A DNA stretch of 64,000 bases from Candidatus Saccharimonadota bacterium. Its GTDB lineage: Bacteria; Patescibacteriota; Saccharimonadia; Saccharimonadales; UBA4665. Each line of letters opens with the position of its first letter. The stretch's first letter is position 1. Position numbers and translations under genes: made by a program. Below are positions 20,800 to 30,416 of this stretch, piece after piece. The notes under the pieces were generated by a model. It made no database searches. It was not told the origin of the DNA and was given only the letters and a program-made list of their open reading frames with translations. The stretch is from the NCBI GenBank assembly GCA_024635495.1, contig JAGXIT010000004.1, positions 310,001 through 374,000 of the forward strand. Reading direction: 5' to 3'.

Positions 20800-21804
20800 C
20801 TACATGTCACTGACGTGGTACCAGTCCGGTGCTTTGGCGAGCCATTCTTCTAACTCATGTTCACTGAGTAAACCTGCTTGTGCGCCGACCTTCTGAACAA
20901 CGTTCATTGAATTGATTGGCGCCCATTGCAGTGCGCCCTCAAGGCCGTGGCCTTTTACGATAGCAGCGACAAATGTACTCGCAAACGCATCGCCCGCCCC
21001 AGTTCGGTCAACAGGGTCAGCTGGGTCAGGATAGAGTGGCATCTTGTAGCGATGCTCACCGTCAGACGCATAGGCACCATCAGGCCCATCAGTCACGATT
21101 ACGATTCGTGGCCCGAGCGCGTGCAACTTATCTATAAGGTCGTTGACATCTTCGTGGTTGCCACCGCCGACAACAACGGCTTCTTCGCGGTTAAGCACAA
21201 GCAGTTCTGAGCGTTCGTAGACTCGCTTTAGGCGTTCAGCACCCGCAGCCATCTGGAATGTACCTGGCTGGAATGCCATCTTGACGTCTGGGTGTTTGTC
21301 GAGCCAATCACAAACCTCGTCATGATAATCAATCGCGTGCTCGCTGATAGAGCTGAAGTATACCCAAGCTGGTATATCTTTATCGTGTAGTTGAGGCCAA
21401 CGGTAGTCGTATTCTTCGTGTTTAATGAGAATCGTACGTTCACTGTCGTAGCGCAGCACGAAGTGATAATTACTGGCTTTGTTTTTATGAGTCAAGACGA
21501 AACGCGTATCGACGTGCTCAGCGTGCAGTGCTGTAACGATGTCGCGACCATACTGATCATCACCGACGTTCGATGCAAAAGCTGTTTCGAGTCCTAAGCG
21601 GGTAAAGGCAACTGCTGCGTTACTCGCATTACCGACCGCATTAATAACGTCACGTCCGGAATATGGAATCTTCGTACCGAACTCCATGGCCAGTACTTTT
21701 TTACCATTTTCGTCCGTATAGGTCCACGCTTGGTCTTCTTGCAGATCAATAAAATCATCGATAACTACGTCACCGATACTAATGATGTCTAGTTTTTTAG
21801 TCAC
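20800..21804 (-). CDS. PfkB-family carbohydrate kinase (GTG start)
   Basis: GDVVIDDF...GNASNAAVAFTRLG...DRTGAGDAFASTF PfkB signatures. Confidence 0.92.
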   Translation of the reverse strand: MTKKLDIISIGDVVIDDFIDLQEDQAWTYTDENGKKVLAMEFGTKIPYSGRDVINAVGNASNAAVAFTRLGLETAFASNVGDDQYGRDIVTALHAEHVDTRFVLTHKNKASNYHFVLRYDSERTILIKHEEYDYRWPQLHDKDIPAWVYFSSISEHAIDYHDEVCDWLDKHPDVKMAFQPGTFQMAAGAERLKRVYERSELLVLNREEAVVVGGGNHEDVNDLIDKLHALGPRIVIVTDGPDGAYASDGEHRYKMPLYPDPADPVDRTGAGDAFASTFVAAIVKGHGLEGALQWAPINSMNVVQKVGAQAGLLSEHELEEWLAKAPDWYHVSDM

Positions 21805-21885
21805 ATTCCCACCTTTTTACTCATATTGCTTACGCTTATTGTGCCATAGTTACAAGCTAAGTCGCAAGCCCACATACTTTGTGGC

Positions 21886-22800
21886 TTAGACGACGGCTCG
21901 ACCAGCGGAATTGAAAGTAGCAAGTTTCTCTTCGACAACCTCCTGAACCGCCTCGACAACTTCACCATTCACGAGCTTTGAAACGCTGTACTCATCGGGG
22001 TGCTCAGTAAGCACCTTTTCGAGGGTTCTACGATAGGCGACACGCATATCACTATTGATATTTATCTTCGTCACGCCGATCTTGACCGCTGATTCAAAGA
22101 AGTGCCCGGGTGTACCGCTTCCGCCGTGTAGACTGATATTACAGTTCAGTGCATCACGAATCTGTTGGAGAAGCTCTAAGTCTAGCTTTTTAGGCACAGG
22201 GTATTTACCGTGAAGGTTGCCGACCGCGGCAGCATAGGTATCAATACCCGTTGCTTCTACAAATGCCCGCGCGCCATCAGGTGTACTAAAGGTCTTTTTG
22301 ATTTCTTCATAATCGATGTCCTCGGTATGCAGGTTTGATGAGCCGCCAAAATAATGTGGCTCGCTCTCAACCAGCGCACCAGTAAACTTAGCATACTCAA
22401 CTACTTCTTTGGTCGCGGCAATAATTTCTTCGTCACTTGCATCATGGTTAGCTTGGCTGACGTCAATATGAATAAACTCGTAGCCAGCATCGATACCTTT
22501 TTTTGCTTCTTCGACGGATGGACTATGGTCAAGATTAATATATATCTCTACGCCAAATTCATGCTTGATATTGTCGACGAGGTCCCGGACATTCTCAAGG
22601 CCAATGTCACTCACCTCTCCGTGACTAACTTCAACCAGCACAGGCGCATTCAGCTTCTGAGCAGCACGAGCGACGGCTTTGAGCGTCGGCTCGTCGTCGA
22701 GGTTAAATGCACCGAAGGCCCAATGCTCATTGCGAGCCTGTTCCATGCGGGCACGTGCTTTTGTACAGTTTGTTCTGACTTGTTGTAGTGTTATCGGCAT
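21886..22800 (-). CDS. fba: Class II fructose-bisphosphate aldolase
   Basis: INLDHSPSVEEAKKGIDAGYEFIHIDVS; VGNLHGKYP; SLHGGSGTPG. Confidence 0.93.
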   Translation of the reverse strand: MPITLQQVRTNCTKARARMEQARNEHWAFGAFNLDDEPTLKAVARAAQKLNAPVLVEVSHGEVSDIGLENVRDLVDNIKHEFGVEIYINLDHSPSVEEAKKGIDAGYEFIHIDVSQANHDASDEEIIAATKEVVEYAKFTGALVESEPHYFGGSSNLHTEDIDYEEIKKTFSTPDGARAFVEATGIDTYAAAVGNLHGKYPVPKKLDLELLQQIRDALNCNISLHGGSGTPGHFFESAVKIGVTKININSDMRVAYRRTLEKVLTEHPDEYSVSKLVNGEVVEAVQEVVEEKLATFNSAGRAVV

Positions 22801-22809
22801 AGTTTCTCC

Positions 22810-23793
22810 CTATTTTCTCTCATTTTTTTGCTCATGTACGTGGTGGGCGGCGAGGCGAATATGCTTGGCGTCGAGCCCAAAGTGCGCAAGTAGCTCAGCC
22901 GGTTCGCCTGATTCGCCGTAGCGGTCCTGCATACCGATTCGCTTCATTGGTGCTGGATAGTTTTCGCCGAGTAGTTCAGCGATAGCGCTACCCAGCCCAC
23001 CGATAATTTGCGCCTCTTCCACCGTGACGGCACAGCCCGTTTTACGCACGCTCTTCAGTATCGTTTCGGTGTCGAGCGGCTTGATGGTTGGCACATGCAC
23101 AACCTCAGCATCGATACCATCCTTGAATAACTTCTCGGCAGCTTCCATAGCTGGCGCTGTCATCGTACCGGTCGAAATAATTGTCACATCGCTTCCTTCT
23201 GCAAATACGTACGACTTGCCGATTTCAAACGGTGTTTTATCGGTCGTGATCACTGGCGTAGCCTCGCGGGCAACCCGCATGTAATTTGGCCTGTCGTCTT
23301 TTGCCATAGCGAGCGTCATCTTTTCGGCTTCAACTGCGTCACATGGGGCCATAACGACCATGCCTGGCATAGCGCGCATCAGCGCGATATCTTCGAGCAT
23401 TTGGTGGGTTGCGCCGTCAGGACCGGTATAGAGCCCGGCATGGGCGCCAATCACCTTGACGGGGACATGGTTTAGGCACGCGGTGGTCTTGATTTGTTCC
23501 CAGTTGCGCCCCGGGCTGAAGGCGGCATAGCTTGCAGTAAATGGCACTTTGCCAGTGAGCGCCAAACCTGCGGCGATAGTCACGAGATTTTGCTCGCCAA
23601 TCCCTACTTCGAAAAAGCGCTCAGGAAAAGCTGTGGCGAAACCATCCATTTTGACAGAACCAGTCAGGTCAGCGCAGAGTGCCACGACATTTGTGTCTAG
23701 TTCGCCGGCTTTTACTAGCCCCGTACCGAATCCGACGCGGATTGGGACCATGGCCAGCTTGTCTGAAAATTCAAGGATATGTAAGTCTTTCAT
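22810..23793 (-). CDS. Transketolase, C-terminal subunit
   Basis: VGIGEQNLVTIAAGLALTGKVPFTASYAAF...SVRKTGCAVTVEEAQIIGGLGSA. Confidence 0.94.
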   Translation of the reverse strand: MKDLHILEFSDKLAMVPIRVGFGTGLVKAGELDTNVVALCADLTGSVKMDGFATAFPERFFEVGIGEQNLVTIAAGLALTGKVPFTASYAAFSPGRNWEQIKTTACLNHVPVKVIGAHAGLYTGPDGATHQMLEDIALMRAMPGMVVMAPCDAVEAEKMTLAMAKDDRPNYMRVAREATPVITTDKTPFEIGKSYVFAEGSDVTIISTGTMTAPAMEAAEKLFKDGIDAEVVHVPTIKPLDTETILKSVRKTGCAVTVEEAQIIGGLGSAIAELLGENYPAPMKRIGMQDRYGESGEPAELLAHFGLDAKHIRLAAHHVHEQKNERK

Positions 23794-24650
23794 TATTCGT
23801 GCTCCCCCCGGATCTTGCCGCGAAGTGTGCGGAGCTCATGGAGCGCCTGCTTGGCCTGTTCGTGGTTCGGTGGCACACCGTGCCAATGATAATCTTGCTC
23901 CATAAAGTCGACACCCTTACCGGGAATAGTGTAGGCGATTATACACACCGGCTTCTCGACGATAGCTTTCGCCATAGTGAGGGCATCGATAACGGTTTCG
24001 ATGTCGTTGCCATCTATCTCGAGTACGTGCCAGCCGAAGCTCTCCCACTTTTTCTTGAGATCTTCGAGCGGCATCACAACTTCAGTCGGGCCATCAATCT
24101 GGATATTATTGCGGTCAACGATTACGGTCAGATTATTCAGGTTGTACTTCGGTGCAAACATAGCTGCTTCCCATATATTGCCCTCATTAAGCTCGCCATC
24201 ACCTGTCACGACATAGACATGACGCTGCTTTTGCTTGTCGAGGCGCATGCCGAGCGCTATGCCACAGCCTTGGCTCAAGCCACTGCCGAGTGGTCCGCTA
24301 GTGTTCTCAAGTCCTGGCAATTTCAAACGCTCTGGATGACCCTGAAGTCGCGAACCAAACTTGCGTAGTGTCAGGAGCTCTGATTTCGGGAAATAACCAG
24401 CTTCTGCCATAGTGGCGTACTGGACCGGCACACAATGGCCATTGCTGAGTAGCAATATATCACGTTCTTCCCAGGTGGGATTCTTCGGATCGATGCGCAT
24501 GACGTCGAAATACAATGCCGTAAAGATATCAGCCAGACCGAGCGGACCAGCGCTGTGCCCACTCCCAGCATGCTCGAGCATGCGAATAATACTTTCACGT
24601 ATGTTGACTGCTTTTTCCTCGAGCTGGATGATACTTTGTGTATTACTCAT
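23793..24650 (-). CDS. Transketolase, N-terminal subunit (TPP-binding)
   Basis: HAGSGHSAGPLGLADIFTALYF...VVTGDGELNEGNIWEAAMFA...VDRNNIQIDG. Confidence 0.95.
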   Translation of the reverse strand: MSNTQSIIQLEEKAVNIRESIIRMLEHAGSGHSAGPLGLADIFTALYFDVMRIDPKNPTWEERDILLLSNGHCVPVQYATMAEAGYFPKSELLTLRKFGSRLQGHPERLKLPGLENTSGPLGSGLSQGCGIALGMRLDKQKQRHVYVVTGDGELNEGNIWEAAMFAPKYNLNNLTVIVDRNNIQIDGPTEVVMPLEDLKKKWESFGWHVLEIDGNDIETVIDALTMAKAIVEKPVCIIAYTIPGKGVDFMEQDYHWHGVPPNHEQAKQALHELRTLRGKIRGEHE

Positions 24651-24676
24651 TCTGCTTACGATTATACATTGTTAGA

Positions 24677-24697
24677 AGGAGGTGGTACACCCCTCCT
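24677..24697. other. Intergenic hairpin between RPE and transketolase-N genes
   Basis: AGGAGG-T-GG-TACA-CC-CCTCCT; 8 bp with one bulge. Confidence 0.5.
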
Positions 24698-24711
24698 CAA
24701 TAGTCCAGGAG

Positions 24712-25362
24712 CTATGCGGCGTCTGTGCCGAGTGCGCGATGAATCTTGCGCCAGGCATCAAGTGGATCCTTACCGTGTAGATAGCCCCCGCAATTAATGA
24801 CATCGACGCCGCCATTGGCAAGCTGACGGGCATTTTCATCATTTGCGCCGCCATCCCAGCCAAACTCGAGCTGCGGCTTGATCTGCTTGAGTTGTGCAAT
24901 CTTATGTAGTAATCGAAAATCTGCTTTTCCACCGTTCTGGCCCAGTGAGCCTGAAAATATCAGCACATGGTCAATCACCTCAATCGCTGGGGTTATTGCC
25001 TCAACTGGGGTGTCTTGCAGTAGTGCCACGCCCACTTCTATGCCATGACCATGCATTTCTCGGGCAAATGCGAAGAAATCACCGTCAGCTTCGGCGTGAA
25101 TTATTACCATTTGTGGCGTCAGTGCCTTGAAGGCGGCGACATGCTCGAAAGGGTGCTTGAACATGACGTGTAGGTCGGCTCGGACTCCGGCCGGCCACCA
25201 GATATCTTCAACGGCTATTAGTTTTTTAGCAAATTCTCCATCGCCAAGGTCAATATGCACGCGCGTCGCATACTTAGCAATCTGCTCCATTTGCCTACGG
25301 TACTCGTCCTGATCATCAATCATGACCGTCGGGCAAACCGATATACCCACCGTTCCTGACAT
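24712..25362 (-). CDS. rpe: Ribulose-phosphate 3-epimerase-like protein
   Basis: VHIDLGDGEF...ADLHVMFKHP...GSLGQNGGKADFRLLHKIAQLK...GWDGGANDENARQLANGGVDVINCGGYL. Confidence 0.82.
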   Translation of the reverse strand: MSGTVGISVCPTVMIDDQDEYRRQMEQIAKYATRVHIDLGDGEFAKKLIAVEDIWWPAGVRADLHVMFKHPFEHVAAFKALTPQMVIIHAEADGDFFAFAREMHGHGIEVGVALLQDTPVEAITPAIEVIDHVLIFSGSLGQNGGKADFRLLHKIAQLKQIKPQLEFGWDGGANDENARQLANGGVDVINCGGYLHGKDPLDAWRKIHRALGTDAA

Positions 25363-25363
25363 A

Positions 25364-26311
25364 TTAGTGCCGTTTCTTTCGACTTAGGATTGCAATAACT
25401 CCGGTAAATATCGTCAAACCGCCAAGCATCAGCGCCCAGTTAAAGCCAAATGCGACCCAGATACTTTGGCTTGCATAGCTCGGAGTAATCCAAACGCTTA
25501 TAACCGAAGCGACTGCGCTGTATGTCAGGAAGCCAACGGCCCCCAGTAAGCAGCCGAAAAAGAAGCGCTCGAGTAAACGATGGTATTGTTTCCATATAAA
25601 ACTGAGACCTAGTAACAGATACAGTACTGGCAACAGCCAGACCGTCAACTGGTAGTATGTCCATGTATCCGTACTGACGTATGTAGAGGAACTCAGGTAG
25701 TTCTGAATAACAACCCCAATGTTAAAAAGATAGTACAACGCAATTGCAAACAAAAACGCAAGCTGCAAACGAGGGGAGACTAGGTCTTCTCGCGACATGA
25801 CGCCCTGTTGAGTAATGCCAGATTCTTGATCAAGCTTCTTGATTCTTCGGACGTGTCGCTCCTGGCCGCTAAACGGCTCGGTCAACCACAGGGACAAAGC
25901 TCGCTTCATCTGCTCGGTATCGAGGAAGCGGCTCGATAAGCTCAATACGTTTGCATCATTATGCTGTCGAGATAAACGTACTATCTCATACGGGTCAGTG
26001 CCTTTATGCCCTTCGGCATCGACTGGAGTTTTGGCTTTCTCGGGGCCGTAGAATACGGCTGCTCGAACTCCTGGCACACGGTTCGCCACCATAGCTTCAC
26101 CTTGGCCACTGCCACCCATAATAATAGCTCTTTCGCAGTCGCCCTGAGCCACTGCGTAAGCGGCTGGAAATATATAATCAGGGTAGTCATCATACGCGTC
26201 AAATTCTTTTGGGCCGAAGTAGACACACTCGTGGTTCTGACTTTCCAAATACGCTATCAGCTCTTTGATTGCCTCATACCCCGCGTGGTCAGTGGTAACT
26301 GCGATCTTCAT
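25364..26311 (-). CDS. RpiB/LacAB-family sugar-phosphate isomerase fused to a C-terminal multi-TM domain
   Basis: MKIAVTTDHAGYEAIKELI...IIMGGSGQGEAMVANRVPGVRAAV...HNDANVLSLSSRFLD followed by about four hydrophobic helices to ...AILSRKKRH. Confidence 0.88.
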   Translation of the reverse strand: MKIAVTTDHAGYEAIKELIAYLESQNHECVYFGPKEFDAYDDYPDYIFPAAYAVAQGDCERAIIMGGSGQGEAMVANRVPGVRAAVFYGPEKAKTPVDAEGHKGTDPYEIVRLSRQHNDANVLSLSSRFLDTEQMKRALSLWLTEPFSGQERHVRRIKKLDQESGITQQGVMSREDLVSPRLQLAFLFAIALYYLFNIGVVIQNYLSSSTYVSTDTWTYYQLTVWLLPVLYLLLGLSFIWKQYHRLLERFFFGCLLGAVGFLTYSAVASVISVWITPSYASQSIWVAFGFNWALMLGGLTIFTGVIAILSRKKRH

Positions 26312-26319
26312 ATCTATAC

Positions 26320-26766
26320 CTAATACCCGAGCTCGTCGAGCTCCTCTATACGCCGTTTAAATCGTGGGGCACCCGCAAATGGCGTCATTAGCCACGTATG
26401 CATAATCCCAACTAGCTGTTCAAAGTCCAAATCAGACGACAAACACAGCACATTTACATCATTATCATTTCGGGCAGTGCGTACATCGTCTTGGCTCCAG
26501 CCAACACAGGCCCTAATTCCCTTGAAGCGATTGGCAGCAATCGCCATTCCTTGACCGTGCCCAGAGACGAGAATACCTCGAACCTCGGTCGACGGGTCGC
26601 CTGCCATTCCCTGCACAACCTGTCCGGCGAATTGTGGGAAATCATTGTCCGGGTGCTTTTCATTGTCACCCTCATCGGCTACCTCATATCCGCCTCTGGC
26701 AAGATAATCGAGCAGTGTTTCCTTGAGGTCAAAGCCATTATGATCTGCACCGATATATATTTTCAT
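26320..26766 (-). CDS. rpiB: Ribose-5-phosphate isomerase B family protein
   Basis: MKIYIGADHNGFDLKETLLDYL...ILVSGHGQGMAIAANRFKGIRA...NDNDVNVLCLSSD. Confidence 0.9.
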   Translation of the reverse strand: MKIYIGADHNGFDLKETLLDYLARGGYEVADEGDNEKHPDNDFPQFAGQVVQGMAGDPSTEVRGILVSGHGQGMAIAANRFKGIRACVGWSQDDVRTARNDNDVNVLCLSSDLDFEQLVGIMHTWLMTPFAGAPRFKRRIEELDELGY

Positions 26767-26784
26767 ACTCTGCATTCCCACTTT

Positions 26785-27540
26785 TTATAAACTGTTACGT
26801 ATATAGAATACCATGAGCGGAATCCAACCTAGCACACCATATGCTCCGAGTGCGTAGACAATTATGAGTAAGCCTGCTGCAAAGATACCATCGCCAAGGT
26901 TTGTAACAAAAAGATTCAGCAGCAATGCGAGTGGGATGGCTACCAACCATGTCGTCAGTATGATGCTGAAACGTTTCTTGTTTCTTACGGTGGGCATGTA
27001 ACCATCGACAACACCTGCCTTATAGCGATTAACTGGCCGCTTGCTCTCTTCAGCAGCTTGGGCCGCTTCGGCAGCATCAGCCGATTCTCTTGCACGTAGC
27101 TCGGCAACGGCAGCCGCTACCGGTGCTTCTGGGTCAACATCTGTCGGTGCAATCACTTCGCCCTGCACGTCTGGCGCATCTTTTTTCACAGCACCATGTC
27201 GGGTCATCATGCGATCAAGCACTTCGCGAATCTCATCCATATGGACGGCAATAAACTGCGCGTCCGCCTCCTGGGTCGCTGTGTCGTGGGGAGACTTTGC
27301 TGGGTGAGCGTGAGCGGCAATATTGTGTGACTGCTCAGCGTCCGATACTGATGTACCGTTATCTTGACTACCTGGTGTGACCGTGCCGGGCTGGGCTAAC
27401 TGATTTGTGTAGCGAGCTAGAGCCTCATCAATCCGACGTTTCTTCTCTGCTTCTTGCTGTTCCTTTGTGGGCACACTCTGAGTAGCGACCGGTTGTACCT
27501 GCGGTTTGATAAGCTTGACTTGCTCATCCGACACGTCCAC
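26785..27540 (-). CDS. Hypothetical protein with C-terminal TM helices
   Basis: Charged/low-complexity N-terminus; FSIILTTWLVAIPLALLLNLFVTNLGDGIFAAGLLIIVYALGAYGVLGWI. Confidence 0.75.
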   Translation of the reverse strand: MDVSDEQVKLIKPQVQPVATQSVPTKEQQEAEKKRRIDEALARYTNQLAQPGTVTPGSQDNGTSVSDAEQSHNIAAHAHPAKSPHDTATQEADAQFIAVHMDEIREVLDRMMTRHGAVKKDAPDVQGEVIAPTDVDPEAPVAAAVAELRARESADAAEAAQAAEESKRPVNRYKAGVVDGYMPTVRNKKRFSIILTTWLVAIPLALLLNLFVTNLGDGIFAAGLLIIVYALGAYGVLGWIPLMVFYIRNSL

Positions 27541-27564
27541 TGCTGCTACTCCTTATTTACTTGA

Positions 27565-28581
27565 CTAGCTCTTGTGCAATGCTTTGCCAGCATCTGCGAC
27601 AACTTCAACCAGACGGTTGCTGTAACCCCACTCATTGTCGTACCAGACCATGACTTTTATCAGGTTTCCGTCGACGACTTTTGTGAGCAACAGGTCGACG
27701 ATACCGCTGTGGCTATTACCGATGTAGTCAGAGCTAACCAACGGTTCTTCACTGACGCCCAAAATACCTTGGTAGTACGGCTCTTTTGCAGCCTTTTTGA
27801 AGGCATTGTTCACGTCTTCGACGCTTACACTGCGCTTGAGGAGCGCCGTCACATCGCTGAGCGACACAACAGGTGTCGGTACACGAATACTCAGGCCATC
27901 GAACTTGCCCTTGAGCTGTGGCAGTGTCAACGCAGTAGCGATAGCAGCACCGGTCGTCGTTGGGACGATGTTTTCTGAAGCATTACGGCCCTCGCGCAAG
28001 TCTTTGGCTGGGGCATCTTGCAAGACCTGGCTTGCAGTGTAGCTGTGTATGGTTGTGAGCATGGATTTTTCGATACCGAATTCAGCATCGAGTACTGCCA
28101 TGACCGCACCGAGCGAATTGGTCGTACAGCTTGCGTTGCTGATAACTTCGGTTGCACCTTCGAGCTTGTCATCATTTGCACCCAATACAATCGTATCGAC
28201 GCCCTCGCTTTTGGTTGGTCCAGATATGACGACTCGTTTCGCACCCGCAGTGATGTGCTGTGACGCGCCATCTTTGTCAGCGAATCGGCCGGTACTCTCT
28301 ATGACGACATCGACACCCATTTTGCCCCATGGCAGTTGGCTCGGATCACGCTCCGAGAGAACACGAATGGCCTGCCCATCGACAATGATATTTTCATCGT
28401 CATGACTAACTTCACGGTCATAAGCGCCGTAGTTACTATCGTGCTTGAGCAGGTAGGCTAATGTCTTTGTATCGGTTAGGTCGTTTACAGCGACAACTTC
28501 TACGTCATCTCTAGCGAAGGCGATTTTGAAGGCGTTGCGCCCAATTCGCCCAAATCCGTTTATTGCTACTTTTGTCTTCAT
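27565..28581 (-). CDS. gap: Glyceraldehyde-3-phosphate dehydrogenase
   Basis: MKTKVAINGFGRIGRNAFK; SNASCTTNSLGAVMAVL; WYDNEWGYSNRL. Confidence 0.97.
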   Translation of the reverse strand: MKTKVAINGFGRIGRNAFKIAFARDDVEVVAVNDLTDTKTLAYLLKHDSNYGAYDREVSHDDENIIVDGQAIRVLSERDPSQLPWGKMGVDVVIESTGRFADKDGASQHITAGAKRVVISGPTKSEGVDTIVLGANDDKLEGATEVISNASCTTNSLGAVMAVLDAEFGIEKSMLTTIHSYTASQVLQDAPAKDLREGRNASENIVPTTTGAAIATALTLPQLKGKFDGLSIRVPTPVVSLSDVTALLKRSVSVEDVNNAFKKAAKEPYYQGILGVSEEPLVSSDYIGNSHSGIVDLLLTKVVDGNLIKVMVWYDNEWGYSNRLVEVVADAGKALHKS

Positions 28582-28683
28582 AAATTTCCCCACATAATTA
28601 GACTGGTTTTATAGTGCTTACGGTTTCATTGTAGTCAATCGGAACACTACTGACAAGGGGGTACATTTTTAGATGCCGGCTAT

Positions 28684-29082
28684 TTATAGTTGCGCTTGGT
28701 CTACGATGTCCACACTGACCAGGCCACTCAATGGGAAAGTGTAGCCGATTGGAGAGAACCTTTCAGGAGGAGTCTGTAGTTCAGTATTCGAAGCGATTTC
28801 TATTTTACCGTCAGCGCTAAGATTCACAACACGACCTTGGGATGAATGTAGTTGAGGTGCTTCAGAGCTTGGACCCACCGGAACGCTTGTTCTCTGAGGG
28901 CGATTCTTATCTGAGTGGGGCGTGGAAAATAGTGCAAACGCAGTGTAGCCTTTAACTTCCACGAATTCGCCCACAACACTACCGAGGCTTTTAATTAGCT
29001 CAGTACGTACTCGTTCAGCATCTTTGAGTAACGCACGTCGTCTTTCTATTTGGCTATTGATAGTATTTGGGGTATCTGTCAT
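28684..29082 (-). CDS. Hypothetical protein
   Basis: 132-aa ORF directly downstream of the pyrophosphatase gene. Confidence 0.55.
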   Translation of the reverse strand: MTDTPNTINSQIERRRALLKDAERVRTELIKSLGSVVGEFVEVKGYTAFALFSTPHSDKNRPQRTSVPVGPSSEAPQLHSSQGRVVNLSADGKIEIASNTELQTPPERFSPIGYTFPLSGLVSVDIVDQAQL

Positions 29083-29084
29083 AG

Positions 29085-29612
29085 CTATTTCTTGTAGCGT
29101 TCGATTGATTCGGCGATGATAGCCTTGGCAGCCTCGGCATCACCCCAACCTTCTACGACGGTCGTTCCGGGCTTCTTGAGGTCTTTGTAATGGCTAAAGT
29201 GTTCGGCAACCATCTGTTTCCAGCGCGCGCCCAAATCGTCGAGGGACTGAATCGAGTCACCGGTATTGCGGTCATCTGCCGGTACGACAACGACCTTGTG
29301 GTCAGCCTCACCGTCATCAATGAAGTTCATAACACCAATCACCCGAGCTTCAAGCCAAACGCCGGTTGGAATTGGCTCTGCGCAGACGACAAGCGTATCG
29401 AGCTCGTCACCATCTTCGTCGAGCGTCTGCGGGATGAAACCATAGTTCACCGGCTTGGCATAAATGCTTGGCTCCACGCGATCGAGCATGAAAGCAGCTC
29501 GCTTGCGATCCCACTCGATCTTCAGGAAGCTTCCTTGTGGAATCTCGACGACGGTATTGACGGTGCCATTTTGGTAATCGCCCGTTTCTAGTACTTTATT
29601 AAAATCTGCCAT
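29085..29612 (-). CDS. ppa: Inorganic pyrophosphatase
   Basis: EWDRKRAAFMLDRV...YGFIPQTLDEDGDELDTLVV; SD AAGGAG upstream of ATG. Confidence 0.95.
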   Translation of the reverse strand: MADFNKVLETGDYQNGTVNTVVEIPQGSFLKIEWDRKRAAFMLDRVEPSIYAKPVNYGFIPQTLDEDGDELDTLVVCAEPIPTGVWLEARVIGVMNFIDDGEADHKVVVVPADDRNTGDSIQSLDDLGARWKQMVAEHFSHYKDLKKPGTTVVEGWGDAEAAKAIIAESIERYKK

Positions 29613-29704
29613 ATATTCTCCTTTTGACTGCCTTTGCTATGTTCTATGAGAAGAATACATACGCTTCTTGCTCACAGGTGCTGATTTTATTGTACACTAA
29701 AGTT

Positions 29705-30382
29705 ATGAAAATCATTGGACACCGCGGCGCACGCCATTTACGACCAGACAATACTATCTCTGGTATCACCAAAGCCATCGAGCATCACGTCGACGCCGTA
29801 GAAGTAGATGTCCGCATGACCAAAGATCACGTAGCGGTCTTGCATCACGACGCGTATGTATCAGACCCAGATGGAGCTGAGCTAAGCATCCACAATACAA
29901 CCTATGCAGAGCTGCTCCGGCACAAGGCTGACCTTACACCGCTTGACCATGCTATCCGTGCGATTGGACACCGCTGCACGCTCATCATCGAGATTAAGCC
30001 AGGCGAGAAACCCCATAAAACTATCGAGATTATTCAGTACTACCTGGCAAAAGGTTGGCAGCTCGATGAGTTTGCGATTGCCTCGTTTGATCTCGCAATT
30101 TTGCAAAAAGTGAAGCGTGAGCTACCGCATGTACAACTAATCGTCAACGAAAATTGGTCGAGCATGAGAGCACGAAGCCGTGCCAATAGACTCGGCACGA
30201 AGCGCATCAATATGAGCCAACGCTGGTTGTGGCGAGGCTTCTTACGCATGATGTACCAGGGCGGCTGGGAGCTAAGTAGTTATCCATACCGGAAACATGG
30301 TCCTGAAGTACCACGTAGTTGGCACCGCTACCTCTACGCGACCATTACCGACCGACCGGAATCATATAGCAAAGCGTATTAA
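29705..30382 (+). CDS. Glycerophosphodiester phosphodiesterase family protein
   Basis: MKIIGHRGARHLRPDNTISGITKAIEHHVDAVEVDVRMTKDHVAVLHHD. Confidence 0.92.
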   Translation: MKIIGHRGARHLRPDNTISGITKAIEHHVDAVEVDVRMTKDHVAVLHHDAYVSDPDGAELSIHNTTYAELLRHKADLTPLDHAIRAIGHRCTLIIEIKPGEKPHKTIEIIQYYLAKGWQLDEFAIASFDLAILQKVKRELPHVQLIVNENWSSMRARSRANRLGTKRINMSQRWLWRGFLRMMYQGGWELSSYPYRKHGPEVPRSWHRYLYATITDRPESYSKAY

Positions 30383-30416
30383 GCAAGCTCGCCGCTGGTG
30401 ATGCTACACTAATGCC

